Origin: Charina bottae
Taxonomy: Eukaryota; Chordata; Lepidosauria; Squamata; Charinaidae
Assembly (NCBI GenBank): GCA_023362775.1
Contig: JALMGJ010000002.1
Coordinates: forward strand, 61,802,914 to 61,866,913
DNA: 64,000 bases
Direction: 5' to 3'
Of this stretch, positions 1 through 11,079 are shown piece after piece. The notes under the pieces were generated by a model. That model saw only the letters and a program-made list of their open reading frames with translations, was not told the DNA's origin and made no database searches. Made by a program: the position numbers and the translations under genes. How positions within the stretch are numbered: position 1 is the first letter of the stretch; every line of letters begins with the position of its first letter.

Positions 1-949
1 AAGGCAATAACCCCAATGTAGCATCAAATTCCAGACTCAAGTTTTCCAAGCCCTGCCTGGATACATACATCTATCAGTTTTGCTCTCTTGTTCTCATATG
101 AAATGCACTGAACCCATTGCTTTTCATCTTGTCTATGAAGGAATTTGCAAATTCTGTTAACTAAATTAAAAAAAACAAACACCAAAACTCCTATATAGAG
201 GATGATGTTCAGCAGCTTGAGCAAGACGCCCCTCCCTTGCAAAATACCATATGCAAAGAGAAATCCATCCACTTCTTGCTCATTAACTCATGCTATGCCT
301 TACGTCCAGCAGGATTTTGCTGTCCCTTGACTTCTGTATTGAGACCAGAGGTGGGAAATAAAAGGAGCTGCTACCTACTGCAGCATGGAACTGAGGATGA
401 AAAGTCGGCAATTTGGTTCTGGCTCCCAAAAACTCAGGTAGGAGGAATAGAAGCAGCAAGTTGCAGCAAAAACCAGTATATTTATTCTTACATCAAGTGG
501 CTTTTATTGTAAGAATGGTAGGCAACTTGTTCAGCACTTGGGCCATATTAGGAACAGAACAAGTGACACACATAAGAGGACTTGCCCTGCTACTTCAGCA
601 TCAGAGGTCTTTTGTCTCTTCCAGAAGATAGTTAGACTCATCTGTTGCAGAGGAGAAAAAAGTCTCAGGAAAAAAAAGTTATGGCACTGACATTGTAAAT
701 GAGAGAGTCTTTTTCATCAGGTGAAGTATTATTTTCAGTCATAAAGGTAGAAAAAGGGGGGGAATGACAAGTTAAATTCAGATGGAAAGGCTTTGTCTGC
801 TACAACGATGCTAAAAATAAAACAAACATTGATTGGGTTTAAAACAGATTAACTCTGGCTGAATTATATGAGTCAATGAAAACTTACATTTTCCATGAAT
901 CATGATTCAGAGGTCTCAGAGTATTGACAGAATATCTACAAGAACAAGA
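1..949. other. no recognisable feature
   Basis: AT-rich, single-copy-looking DNA. Short open frames on both strands show no domain, no codon bias and no splice context that I can support. Nothing in it is assignable to a repeat family by eye. Confidence 0.5.
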
Positions 950-1091
950 GCTTTTGAGTACTCATGAAACCCAGTGAGTTGGCTTTGGTTTTGTCCATTC
1001 TCCAGGATAAGAAGCTTTTGAATGAGTCTTCCTGGTACCCTCCAAATATGCTAGAATGAAACTCCCATGTTATAACCATGATTGCTTAACA
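950..1091 (+). repeat. local direct duplication A, copy 1
   Basis: This segment of about 142 bp recurs in the same orientation at 1549-1689, with roughly 90% identity by eye and shared blocks such as TTTTGTCCATTCTCCAGG. I do not recognise it as a dispersed family. It may be a tandem segmental duplication with a 600-bp period, or two copies of an unknown repeat. Confidence 0.75.
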
Positions 1092-1548
1092 AACTGAATC
1101 AGCTTTTCTATTTTCTAGAGGAATGCCTAATACCATACTGTTCTTATAATGCAAGTAATACTAGCACACCCAGACCTAATGAGTTATGGAATTACTTCTT
1201 ACCATAACAACAACTTATGGAGGAGGTATTGGAATGTTCTTGTTAGCCTCTTGAAACCACAAGCAAACAGATACAGTATGCATATCATTCTTACACAAAA
1301 GATATTTTGTTAAAATGGTTATTCACTACTTACTTTAATCTTATATCAAAAATTTGATAATTTACCTATCACAGATCTTTATGCCTTTTCTTTAACGAAA
1401 GAAGATCAGGTAGCACCCTGCCCCCGAACACCTTCCTCAGCCCCAGAACAGCAGACAATTGTTCCTAGTGTTGGCAATGTTCTTCTATTGTCAGCATCAT
1501 GATTTAAACTATAACTAAGACATATCCTACAAGTCTAGTGATAAACTG

Positions 1549-1689
1549 GCTTTTGAGTGTTCATGAAACCCGATGAGCTGACTTTGGTTTTGTCCATTCT
1601 CCAGGATAAGAAGATTTTGAACCAGCCTTCCTGGTACCCTCCAAATATGCTAGAATGAAACTCTCATGTTATAACCATGATTGCTTAAC
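1549..1689 (+). repeat. local direct duplication A, copy 2
   Basis: Second copy of the segment at 950-1091. Its right end coincides with the target site of the L1-like element that begins at 1703, so that element inserted at or just after the end of the duplicated unit. Confidence 0.75.
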
Positions 1690-2552
1690 AATCAAGCTGA
1701 AATAAGGACTTCCAGTGGGGAAATGGCGGACTGAGCAGCTGTGCTCATGGGCTTAGCAGGTGGAGCTGACAACGCGGCATTTTTTTTTCGGGCTCAGGCA
1801 GGTTTTCCTGAAGCCCAGAAACGTTCTCTGGATCAAGGAGAACATCTAGAATCATCCCATCTGTCCTCGGGACGGCTGCTTGCAGCCAGAAGATCGCAAA
1901 CAGTGTTTCACATTCGACTGGTAAGAGCTAGCTGGGAGGCAGGGCTGTCATCATTTTCCAAGCTGCGCTGTAGCCTTAAAGGGACACTAAGACCGGCCAC
2001 CCCATTTCTAAATCACTAAATTTATGCTTTTTTAAAAAGTATACATAACCAAAGAGAGTCTTTCTACAGTGAGGAAAAGCTGGTTCTCTTGGTGCTTATT
2101 GTTATATTTGGGGTTACTTTTTTAAAAATTCTTTTTTAAGTTTTGGAGTTCGTTTTCCTTCCAAATATAAAGGAGGATTGAGAATAAACAATTGTCTTTC
2201 TGTTATTATTTTTGTACTAAATTTGAAGATATTAGCATTTTCCTACACGTTGAATCGGCTGATTTGAACCTTCAGTTTTCTGTTTCTATTTTCCCTTGGG
2301 AACTGTCTGCCTATCTCACTCTCACTTGTACATTCTGGAACTTTTCCATATCTTCGATTTTCGCTGTTTAAACTCCTAGGGGGCATTATAATCTACTGCG
2401 TGAGATTATTAGAACAGATTTTTTCTGACTTCTGCCAAGCTTTTTAATTGGTGCAAGACCATTTAGCATTTCGTTCTATTATACTGTACATAGGGTTGCT
2501 ATGAGTCGTAAATGGCTCAACAGCAACTAACAACCGCAACAACCAAGATTTT

Positions 2553-2762
2553 ATGCAAGCTATTCAGGACCTTGTGGAAAATATGAGATATAAAATGTGC
2601 CATCAGATTGGGGATGTGGTGGATAAAACTGAGGAATTCAACAGTGATAGAAATGTTTCTTCTAAGAGTGAGATTGGGATTTTTGTTGAGATGCTGGATG
2701 AAGATCGGATAGTGGAGTTGGAGAAATTTAATGGAGAGAGAGATCTTCAAGCAATAAGTTAA
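2553..2762 (+). pseudogene. ORF1-like remnant of the L1-like element
   Basis: An open stretch of 69 codons rich in Glu, Asp, Lys and Asn, with no catalytic motif. A sequence just downstream (about 2875-2920) has a counterpart in the related copy near 40395-40430, including an EKALC motif in translation, which suggests that both derive from the same ORF1. The assignment to ORF1 rests on position inside the element and is weak. Confidence 0.35.
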
Positions 2763-3191
2763 ATTGACTTTCTGGTGGAATGCCATGAAAAAGAAGGGGT
2801 CATTATGTATGGGATGTTTTTTGAAGAGAAGCTGGAATTTTTGAGGGGGGGCAGGTGGGCTGTTTGATTTTTTCAAGAGAAAAGCTCTGTGCACATTGTG
2901 GGGATATGTAAATGCTCTGGTTTATTTTGAAGTGGGATAAGGGTTAAAGAATGTTTATCTGGATTGCTTTAACGGTTTGACTGTTATTATTTGCTTTTAA
3001 GGATTTGGATTAAGATTATTAGGGTATAAAATATTTATTTGGATGGTTTTAAGGATTTGATTTAAGGCCACTGTTTTGAATTGTTTTTGTTTTTTGAGTT
3101 TATTAAGATTAAGATTATTAAAACTGTTGTACTATTAAGTATAATGGCAGACAATTTGTGTGCTTTTAGTTTGATTCTTATTATACTAGAC

Positions 3192-5019
3192 CAGGGGTCG
3201 GCAAACTTTTTATGCCGGGAGCCATTTTGACATGCTCAAGGACATTTTGACAAGCTCGAGAGCCAGGGGGTGGGGTTTGCGGGCAGGGGCCAATCGCGTG
3301 GAAGGGGGTGGGGTTTGCGGGCGGGAGCCAATCGCGTGGAAAGGGGCGGGGTTTGAGGGTGGGAGCCAATCGTGTGGAAGGGGGCGGGGTTTGCGGGCGG
3401 GATCCAATCGTGTGGAAGGGGGAGGCTGACTTGATGTTGCTGCTGCCTTCGGGGGGGGGGGAGGAGAAGATGGCTGCTGGAAAGCGGGGAAGCAAGGAGC
3501 CCTTCTGCTCCAGTCAGCCATTTCCTCGGCAAGGAGGCACTCCGGGCGGGCGACCCTAGTGGAGCTGGGGCTGTCGGAGGAAAGGATGAGTGGCCCTCTG
3601 CCCCTTCGCATTTTCGGGGGAGGGAGGAGGAAAGGCTTAACACCAGGATTCTGAAGAAGAGATCGCAAAATTACTGACTAATTACTCGCAGACATGCTGC
3701 TCCCCCGCCCATGCGGAGGACAAAGCGTGGGCTCCATTGATTCCTTGCAGCGGGCTGTGTAAATGCTGGGCCGCCTCTCGGGATGGGGCGCCCAGCCTGG
3801 CTGCGCTCTTTCGGCATCTCGGGCGCGGGCAGGCAGGGGAGTGCGCCCGCCCGCCAGCTTTCACGTGGCGGTGCCCTGCAGCAGCGGTTCCCTCGGCACG
3901 TCGCTCTGTTCGACGGGGAGGGCAGGCGGCCCTCTTCCCGGGGTCCGAGTAAGCCGCGACAGGCGGGCGGCGAGTGAAGCATTGCCCCACCTCCTCCTGC
4001 CATTGCCTCGCGCCTTCCGCTCCTTTCCTCCTAGCGAGGTGCCTCTGCTGTCGCGGGAAAGCCCAGCGGCGGCCGGCGAAGGAGGCGCTCCGAGCCACCT
4101 CTGCTGGGAGGGCGCGGCTGCCTGGGCACTCCCGCCCTGCCCGGCCTCCCCTGCCGGGCCCTGGAGCGGCTCCCAAGCGCCGGCGGCTCCTGCCCGCGGC
4201 CCCTCTGGGTGCGCCTCCGCTGGAAGGGCCCGCGCTCTCCGCCTTGCACGCTGCCAGCGGGGCAAAGGCAGCGGGCAGGCGGCCGGTGGCCCGCTCCAGC
4301 CAGGCACTTTCCGAGGGATGTGCCACGCCACCATGGCCGGCTGGAGAACCCCTGCCCTGGGCTGCGGGAGGGCAGTTTGCCCATTGCGACTGCGGGTGGC
4401 TTCTTCCTGGCTTCTTCCGGGTGGCCTAACCCTTTGGGCGCCCCCGGGGGGTGCGGGAGGCTCCTATCAGTCCGGCCACAGCCTCCCTGCCGCAGCCAGC
4501 TGACCGCTGCCCACCTTGCCAATCAGCTGGCGGGGGAGGGTCCCGGCCTCCGCGCACTGCCGGCAAGATGCGGCTGCACCCGAAGGGGCACAGGGATGGC
4601 GTGCCTCCCGAGCAGAGCGGGAGAACCTGCAGCGACGGGACATCGCAGCCCTCGCCTGCTCCGGCCGCGGAAGGGGCAGCCCCACCTTGCTCCCGCAGCC
4701 CCTGCCGGCCTTTCCGCTTCCCATCTGGCAGCTCCCGGGCCTTCGCTTGCGCCTCCTGTGCCGTGACCCCATGCGCTTTCCTCAGACAAGGTCCACAGCA
4801 GCGAGGCTCGGGGCTGGCGAAGGTGGAGCAGCCCCACGGATGGGAGCTGGGGGACGCCCGACCCGCTGGCGGGTGGCCAAACACAGGCGCGCGCACGAAC
4901 AAACGCGCACGGGGCAGCCGCAGGCAGACAAGACGCCCCGGACTAGAGAGGTTGGAAGAGCCACACTCAAGGGGCCAAAGAGCCGCATGTGGCTCGCGAG
5001 CCGCCATTTCCGACCCTTG
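3192..5019. mobile_element. non-autonomous hAT DNA transposon, 1.8 kb, CpG-island-like
   Basis: Perfect 8-bp target duplications TACTAGAC lie at 3184-3191 and 5020-5027. Terminal inverted repeats begin CAGGGGTCGGCAA on the left and CAAGGGTCGGAAA on the right (reading inward), typical of hAT elements. The interior is extremely GC- and CpG-rich compared with its AT-rich surroundings and holds a 38-bp tandem array at the left. Open frames of 60-250 codons occur in all six frames, the signature of GC-rich DNA with few stops, and none shows hAT transposase motifs. The element was inserted into the L1-like element and is therefore younger than it. Confidence 0.85.
3265..3425 (+). repeat. four-copy 38-bp tandem array with CCAAT and GC boxes
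   Basis: CCAATCG motifs recur at about 3290, 3328, 3366 and 3404, a strict 38-bp period. Each unit also carries a GGGGCGGGG-like or GGGGTGGGG-like GC box. CCAAT boxes (NF-Y) and GC boxes (Sp1/KLF) are classic promoter elements, so the array could act as a transposon-borne promoter. That function is inference only. Confidence 0.8.
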
Positions 5020-5530
5020 TACTAGACAGAAATGTCTAGAATAGTAGTAGGAAGGGAATAATTAAATAAGTGTTATTTTTTTGGGGGGGAAAGTTGTTTA
5101 GGGGGTTTATATGAATTTTTTTCTTTATTTTAATATAAGGGGGAGTAACTGTACTTAGTGATTTTTACAATGCGCTAAAGTGGAATGATTTATAGAAAAA
5201 ATGTGGTTTAGGTTTAATATAGAGTAAGAGATTGATTATGGAAATTTTTGTATATCCTTGCTGTTAAAAGTCAGAAGTCACATCTTTCTGTAATTTTGAA
5301 AAAAAAAACTCTTTTGTTTTCAAACCTTATTTTTTGTTTTTTTTGTAGTTTTTTGTTTTTTTGTAGCTTTTATCCTTGTCTCAAAAGGCGGGATAATAAA
5401 TAAATAAATAAATAAATCTTAATAAAATTCTTTAAAGAAAACAATCAAGCTGAAAGAAAAGTTGGATATTTTCTCAGATGCTTAAACCATTTCTGCAGTA
5501 TTTTGTTGTTACTGTTACTGTTTGTATTTT

Positions 5531-5665
5531 TACATTTTCATGGAGCAATTATTTTATTGTGAGCCACCTTGAGACAGCATTCTGTTTTGAAAAAGAGAAT
5601 ATAGTTTGATTAAGCAAGCAAACAAGATCGCTTCCAGCAAGCGAAAATCACCTCTGCTCAAGGGT
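5531..5665 (+). repeat. local direct duplication B, copy 1
   Basis: A 135-bp segment that recurs at 7372-7506 with only a few differences. Copy 1 is followed directly by a SINE. The region between the two copies consists almost entirely of a SINE and a BovB fragment. Part of the segment (TTGTGAGCCACCT) resembles a LINE/SINE 3' end, but the similarity runs well beyond that motif. Confidence 0.8.
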
Positions 5666-6001
5666 AAAGTAAAGGTTCCCCCCATACATTTGTGCAGTCA
5701 TGTCTGACTCTAGGGGCCAGTGCTCATCTCCGTTTGGTAGCCGAAGAGCCAGCGCTGTCCAAAGATGCTTCCATGGTCATGTGGCCGGCATGACGCATGC
5801 AGAACACTGTTACCTACCCACCGAAGTGGTACCTATTCATCTACTTGCATTTGCATGCTTTTGAATTGCTAGGTTGGCAAGAGTTGGGGTGAGTGCTGGA
5901 GCTCACTCCGTCATGCGGGACTAGGGATTCTAACCTCCGAACTTGCGATCTTCCAATCGACAAGCCTGGCGTCTTACCCGCTGAGCCACCACACCTCTTA
6001 A
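5666..6001 (-). mobile_element. Sauria-type tRNA-derived SINE (copy 1)
   Basis: On the minus strand the element begins with a tRNA-like head (GGTGTGGTGGCTCAGCGGGT, A-box-like; GGTTAGAATCC, B-box-like) at 6001 and ends near 5666 with an ACCTTTAC-type tail. The 3' part contains a version of AGAGTCGGACACGACTG, the block shared with the BovB 3' end. This matches the known squamate pattern in which SINEs borrow the BovB tail for mobilisation. Short open frames inside are chance frames common to all copies. Confidence 0.85.
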
Positions 6002-6039
6002 GGAACATATAGCCATATAATATTTACATTTACATTTTG

Positions 6040-7356
6040 TTGTTGTTGTTCAGTCGTTTAGTCATGTCTGACTCTTCGTGACCTCATGGACCATAGCACG
6101 CCAGACCTTCCTGTCCCCCACTGTCTCCCGGAGTTTACTCAAATTCATGTTCATTACATCGTTGATGCTATCTAACCATCTCATCCTCTGCCATCCCCTT
6201 CTCCTTTTGCCTTCAGTCTTTCCCAGCATCAGGGTCTTTTCCAGTGAGTCCTCTCTTCGCATTAGGTGGCCAAAGTATTTGAGCTTCAGCTTCAGCATCT
6301 GTCCTTCCAATGAGCAGTCAGGGTTGATTTCCTTTAGGATTGACTGATCTGACCTCCTTGCAGTCCAAGGGACTCTTAAGAGTCTTCTCCAGCACCACAG
6401 CTTGAAAGCATCAATTCTTCTGCACTCAGCCTTCCTTATAGTCCAACTCTCACAGCCATACATTACTACTGGAAACACCATAGCTTTAACTATACGGACC
6501 TTTGTCGGCAAGGTGATGTCTCTGCTTTTTAATATGCTGTCTAGGTTTGCCATAGCTTTCCTCCCAAGGAGCAAGCGTCTTTTAATTTCATGGCTGCAGT
6601 CACCATCTGCGGTGATCTTGGAGCCCAAGAAAATAAAATCTGTCACTGCTTCCATTTCTTCCCCTTCTATTTGCCAGGAAGTGATGAGACCAGATGCCAT
6701 GATCTGAGTTTTTTTAATGTTGAGTTTCAAGCCAGCTTTTGCACTCTCCTCTTTCACCCTCATCAAGAGGCTCTTTAGTTCCTCTTCACTTTCTGCCATT
6801 AGGGTGGTATCTTCTGCATATCTGAGGTTGTTGATATTTCTCCCGGTGATCTTAACTCCGGCTTGTGATTCATCCAGCCCAGCATTTCTCATGATGTACT
6901 CTGCATATAAGTTGAATAAGCAGGGTGATAATATACAGCCTTGTCGTACTCCTTTCCCAATTTTGAACCAGTCGGTTGTTCCATGTCCGGTTCTAACTGT
7001 TGCTTCTTGACCTGCATACAAGTTTCTCAGGAGACAGGTAAGGTGGTCTGGTGCTCCCATCTCTTTAAGACTTTGCCTCAGTTTGTTGTGATCCACACAA
7101 TCAAAGGCTTTAGTGTAGTCAATGAAGCAGAAGTAGATGTTTTTCTGGAACTCTCTTGCTTTTTCCATGATCCAGCGAATGTTGGCAATCTGATCTCTAG
7201 TTCCTCTGCCTCTTCAAAACCCAGCTTGCACTTCTGGTAGTTCTCGGTTCACATACTGCTGAAGCCTAGCTTGTAGGATTTTGAGCATAACCTTGCTAGC
7301 ATGTGAAATGAGCGCAATTGTACGGTAGTTTGAACATTCTTTGGCATTGCCCTTCT
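6040..7356 (-). mobile_element. 5'-truncated BovB (RTE) LINE
   Basis: On the minus strand this is the 3' 1.3 kb of BovB, close to 41178-42493 of the full-length copy. It ends in the ACAACAACA tail at 6040 and is cut at 7356 within the RT region. Similar TTTACATT-rich sequence borders both ends, so the target duplication is present but blurred. The copy carries substitutions in the RT active site and is dead. Confidence 0.88.
6062..7168 (-). pseudogene. BovB reverse transcriptase, C-terminal part, inactive
   Basis: An open stretch of 368 codons covering RT from the FIDYTKAFD block to the C-terminus, including VRQGCILSPCLF and FLGSKIT. The catalytic YADD box reads YAED, losing one of the metal-binding aspartates. 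The N-terminal endonuclease and early RT blocks are absent because of 5' truncation. The apparent start methionine is internal to the original ORF and has no significance as a start. Confidence 0.85.
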
Positions 7357-7371
7357 TATTTTACATTTATT

Positions 7372-7506
7372 TACATTTTCACAGAGCAATGATTTTATTG
7401 TGAGCCACCTTTAGACAGCATTCTGTTTTGAAAAACAGAATATAGTTTGATTAAGCAAGCAAACAAGATCGCTTCCAGCAAGCGAAAACCACCTCTGCTC
7501 AAGGGT
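7372..7506 (+). repeat. local direct duplication B, copy 2
   Basis: Near-identical to 5531-5665, starting at TACATTTTC and ending at CTCAAGGGT. The BovB 5' breakpoint lies 15 bp upstream, so the BovB inserted at the left border of this copy. Confidence 0.8.
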
Positions 7507-8775
7507 CCTAACTAGGTATACATAAAGCATCCCTCACAGATTCATATCTACGTAAATGTCAGGCACACCACCAGAAAGCTGAATTCCCTGACCATTATTT
7601 CTACACCACTCAATGACATATTGTTTACTTTTACTTTTACTTTCCTTTCTTCCCCCTTTAGTCTCTTTTCTTTTTTTTCCAGTCTTTGTTAATGTACAAA
7701 TGCTAATTGGTGCCACACACTGTTTACAAGTCTAAGATCACAATGACATTGTCTAGGCAAACTCATTATGTACAAGGATAATTGTCCCCATCATACTGGA
7801 TGTATTATTGGAGCAATTTGTCTACTGGTTTCAAATTCAACTAAATTCCAGCTTTAAATGAAATCAAGAGGTAAACACTGCCATCAGTAAAAAAAAAACA
7901 TATACAAGGTCTATTACAAAGGCCCAATTGAAAGTTTCCTCTGGAGGCCAAGGACCAAAGCAGCTATTGCAAAAAATGTTTGGTGTGTAGCTACATCTTT
8001 GAAATAAATTGTTGGGACTGTATATTGATTGCCACATGCAGAGAAGAAAAGCTTATCCCATTATCTACCCCTCAACAGTGTTCAAATTCATCCTGCTAAT
8101 TAGTATGATTTGTTAGCATGTTGAAGCAAAGACAAAGGTGTTCTACCTATTACACAGTTTAAAGTAAAATCTGGGGTCAGCTTGTCCAAATCCAGATGTT
8201 ATGTTTCTTTCTTAAAGACTGGTACAGTACAAGATGGAAAGTATCTGGAAGCAATAATTTCTTTTTCTTTCTGGTTATCAAAAGCAACCTGGTCAATGGA
8301 AGAAAAAATGTATGTATGTGTTTTGTTATTCTTTTATCCTATATGAAATAAGAAAGGAAAGGCTAAGAGGCTGAAAACTGAAATATATTCTGTGTGGCTG
8401 CCTTTCATTTAAGTTTATTTGGGTGATATTTTCATGCTGCTTTAGTCTACCTCTACCCTTAGAGCAAAAAGAGAAAAATTATGAGAAGCAAGGAGGGATG
8501 ATTGAGAAAGCTATGGATTGGAACTTCCATCTCTTTTCCAAGGGTTTATAAGCTATAACTCCTTTAAAAACATATTTTGTTAAGATTTACTTTTAACATT
8601 TTGATAGAAAAAAAAGTTTGTGGGTAGTGGCTATCTTTCTGCATTTGATGGCTGATAAAGGATGATTCCCCTTAATTACACCATTGAGACAAAGGCACTA
8701 TAGAAGACTATGGACCTCACAGAGCTATTTCCCTCACAGAAAACTGCTGTCAGTCTTTAGCTAATTGACTTTATT
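7507..8775. other. no recognisable feature
   Basis: AT-rich, single-copy-looking sequence with no supported gene or repeat. Confidence 0.45.
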
Positions 8776-9735
8776 TGCATTTAAAATTGAATCCTGATGC
8801 TGATGATACTCGGTTGTATCTCTCAGGACTGGGATGGCCACGTGATGCTGTCAAGGCCAGTGTCTGAAGGTGTTGTGGGTTTGGATGGGAAGAAGTAGCT
8901 TTGGCTCAACCCTGACAATCTGAGTGGTTGTGGGTTTTAGGATCCTAAAAAATCTAGTTATTTCTTGTTGTTAACTCTGAATAGGGTTACACTCCCTCAA
9001 GCAGATTTGGTGTGCAATTTGGTGTGTTCTCAAGGAGCAGGTAGCAGCTATGGCAAGCACAGCTTTCACATAAATATATCTTGCGTGCCAGTTGTGTCCA
9101 TTCCTAGATCAAGTGGCACTGCTCATGGTCACTCACACCTTAGTCCCCTTCCAGTTGGACTATTGCAACACATTTGGAAGCCAGAATGCAGTGGCACATG
9201 CAGTTTTGTGCACTGGCTTCCAGTAGATTGCAAGATACAATTCAAGGTGCTGGTTGTCACCTTTAAAGCCCTACATGGCATGAGGCCAGGCTACTTGCAG
9301 GACCACCTTCCCCTGGTGGTTTCTGCCCATCCCAGAGAGGGGATGCAGTCCAGCAGTCCTAGGAAAGGTGACTTCTCTGTCATGGTGCTTGCCTACGGAA
9401 CAGCCTCCCCCTTGAAATATGGATGGCCCCAACTCTATTGACCTTTTGCAAGACCATGAAAACCTGGCTCTTCCCCCAGTTAGTTATGTTACAGTAGCTA
9501 TGGGAGGTCTGGTGTGGGTGCATTTGATTAGTGGTTTTGTGATTTTACTAAGCCTCAGTTTGGTTTTGTGGTTTAATGGAATGTCTTGTTTTTACTTTGT
9601 TTGCTGTCCAGAGTTTTTTGGAGAGATGAGCGGCCATATGAATTGGATAACTAAATAAAGGGTCCCTCCTTGAGAGGGAGATGGGCGGGATATAAATTTG
9701 ATAAATAAACAAATAAACAAATAAACAAAACCAGA
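8776..9735 (+). mobile_element. 3' end of an ancient CR1/L2-group LINE
   Basis: Translation near 8790 gives DADDTRLYLS, a decayed version of the RT active-site block YADDTQLY. Further on, 9200-9310 encodes HWLPVDCKIQFKVLVVTFKA, a hallmark of the C-terminal region of CR1/L2-group LINEs. The 3' end has GATGGGCGGGATATAAATTT followed by an AAATAAACA tail. Stops and frameshifts break the frame, so this is a fossil. I cannot decide between L2 and CR1. Confidence 0.7.
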
Positions 9736-11053
9736 GTTTACTGCTATTGTATGGAAAGGATCAGCTTTAGAACAAGCCAAGATATTAAATCACATCAAAC
9801 TATGGTTTAAAATCCTGGCTGGTTCTGAAGATGGTAGCTATAAATCCTCTGTTTAGCTGAAATAAGAACCTATAGCCAATTAGAAAATATCTAGTTTAAT
9901 AGCAGTGCAGGCAAAAGCCTAGTGGTCTTTTTAACTTAACCGAGATACTATATATAGCACATGGCCATTATCTACTGCAGCAAATGGCAACAGTTACCAT
10001 ATGAACAATTTACAGATACCAAATACATGCTTGTTTCTCAACTAGGAATATGTTGTGTTGAGCCTTGATATGCTTTCCTATATTTTCTAAAATATGAGCC
10101 TCTCCCGCCCCCCCCACACCCCCCTACAAGCTGTATCTCTGTAATTCTGCAGCAATCCTTTTTTTTCTATTATACCTTCCCATTTTACTTTTCTGGTTCT
10201 TGGACTTTTCATTTTTTTCTGCTTACCCAATTTCCTTATGCCTCAAGATGTATATTTATAATGCTGTCAATCCCAATACAGCAATTTCATACTCTCTCTT
10301 TGTTCTAGGGAGTCTGGTAAATTTGATTTTTATTCAGTTTCATAGGTCTTTTCTATTCCAGTCTGCATTTTTATGTATTTGATTTTTTCTTCTATAACTA
10401 TGTTTCTTCATTTTTAATACTTCATTACCATTATGTTTCTTCCCTTCTATTTTCTATTGGCCTTCTGAAATATACATTTTTTCTAAGCTATATGTTTTCT
10501 TAATCTTTCATGATTCTTAATTCTTTAGCTATGGAACAAGGCTGGTGATTGTCTGGTGGGTGCTTAAATTGGTTCTGCAGCAAAATAACTGGTTGTCAGA
10601 TATTTTTGGATACTTAATTACTTGGGGAGCCTCTACAAATACAGAAATCTCCCTACTGCAGAAGTTGACCAATGTCACTTAAGAGTATCAAGTTGCTGTG
10701 CAACCTTGGGACTAGATGGATTCATTAAACCTGCTGCTTGATGAACCAAAATATACTTTGTTAGTCAATCAACATATTGCAAATTTATTCTGATTAATCA
10801 TGTACATTATCCAGTTTATGCTGTGTCTGTACCAGTTGCTGTAAGCAGTATGTGAATGCCAATCGCCATAGTCTCAGATCCACAGAAAGTCATACAACTC
10901 GAGGGAAGAGTTTAGGACAAACAGAGAGAAACAGGCTCAGCTGAACTGGAAAGCTTATCCAAGAACAAATATCTCAGGTGCTGCTCATGTTCCACTTCCG
11001 AAGGCTGGACCCTTAGAGACTTTGTACTGCAAAGGCTTGGGCTTACCTGCCAC
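9736..11053. other. no recognisable feature
   Basis: Low-complexity pyrimidine-rich DNA at 10100-10520, possibly an antisense LINE 3' UTR, but too degraded to assign. The rest looks single copy. Confidence 0.4.
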
Positions 11054-11054
11054 A

Positions 11055-11077
11055 AAAAAAAAAAAAAAAAAAAAAAA
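11055..11077. repeat. poly(A)/poly(T) tract
   Basis: An uninterrupted run of about two dozen A on the plus strand. On the minus strand it directly follows the stop of the cysteine-rich open stretch (11080-11462) as poly(T). It is therefore on the wrong side to be the tail of a processed pseudogene on that strand. Confidence 0.8.
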
Positions 11078-11079
11078 GC

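Larger units (their letters stand above)
1703..5439 (+). mobile_element. L1-like, ORF1-bearing retroelement without RT (HAL1-like), interrupted by a hAT element
   Basis: A 16-bp direct repeat, AACAATCAAGCTGAAA, flanks the element at 1687-1702 and 5440-5455 and fixes its limits. The 5' region (1705-2000) aligns by eye with 39080-39360, so it belongs to a repeated family with a conserved 5' leader. A short open stretch at 2553-2762 may be a relic of ORF1. No reverse transcriptase motif is present. The 3' end is A/T-rich with AAATA repeats and AATAAA near 5420. Without the nested hAT element (3192-5019) the retroelement is about 1.9 kb. The ORF1-only reading is inferred from general structure; an internally deleted L1 is equally possible. 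Confidence 0.6.

Noticed and set aside
3671..5044. Several open frames of 100-246 codons on both strands in the CpG-rich block
   Set aside because: They overlap in all six frames, are rich in Ala, Gly, Pro and Arg, and have no domain motifs. GC-rich DNA has few stop codons, so these are expected by chance.
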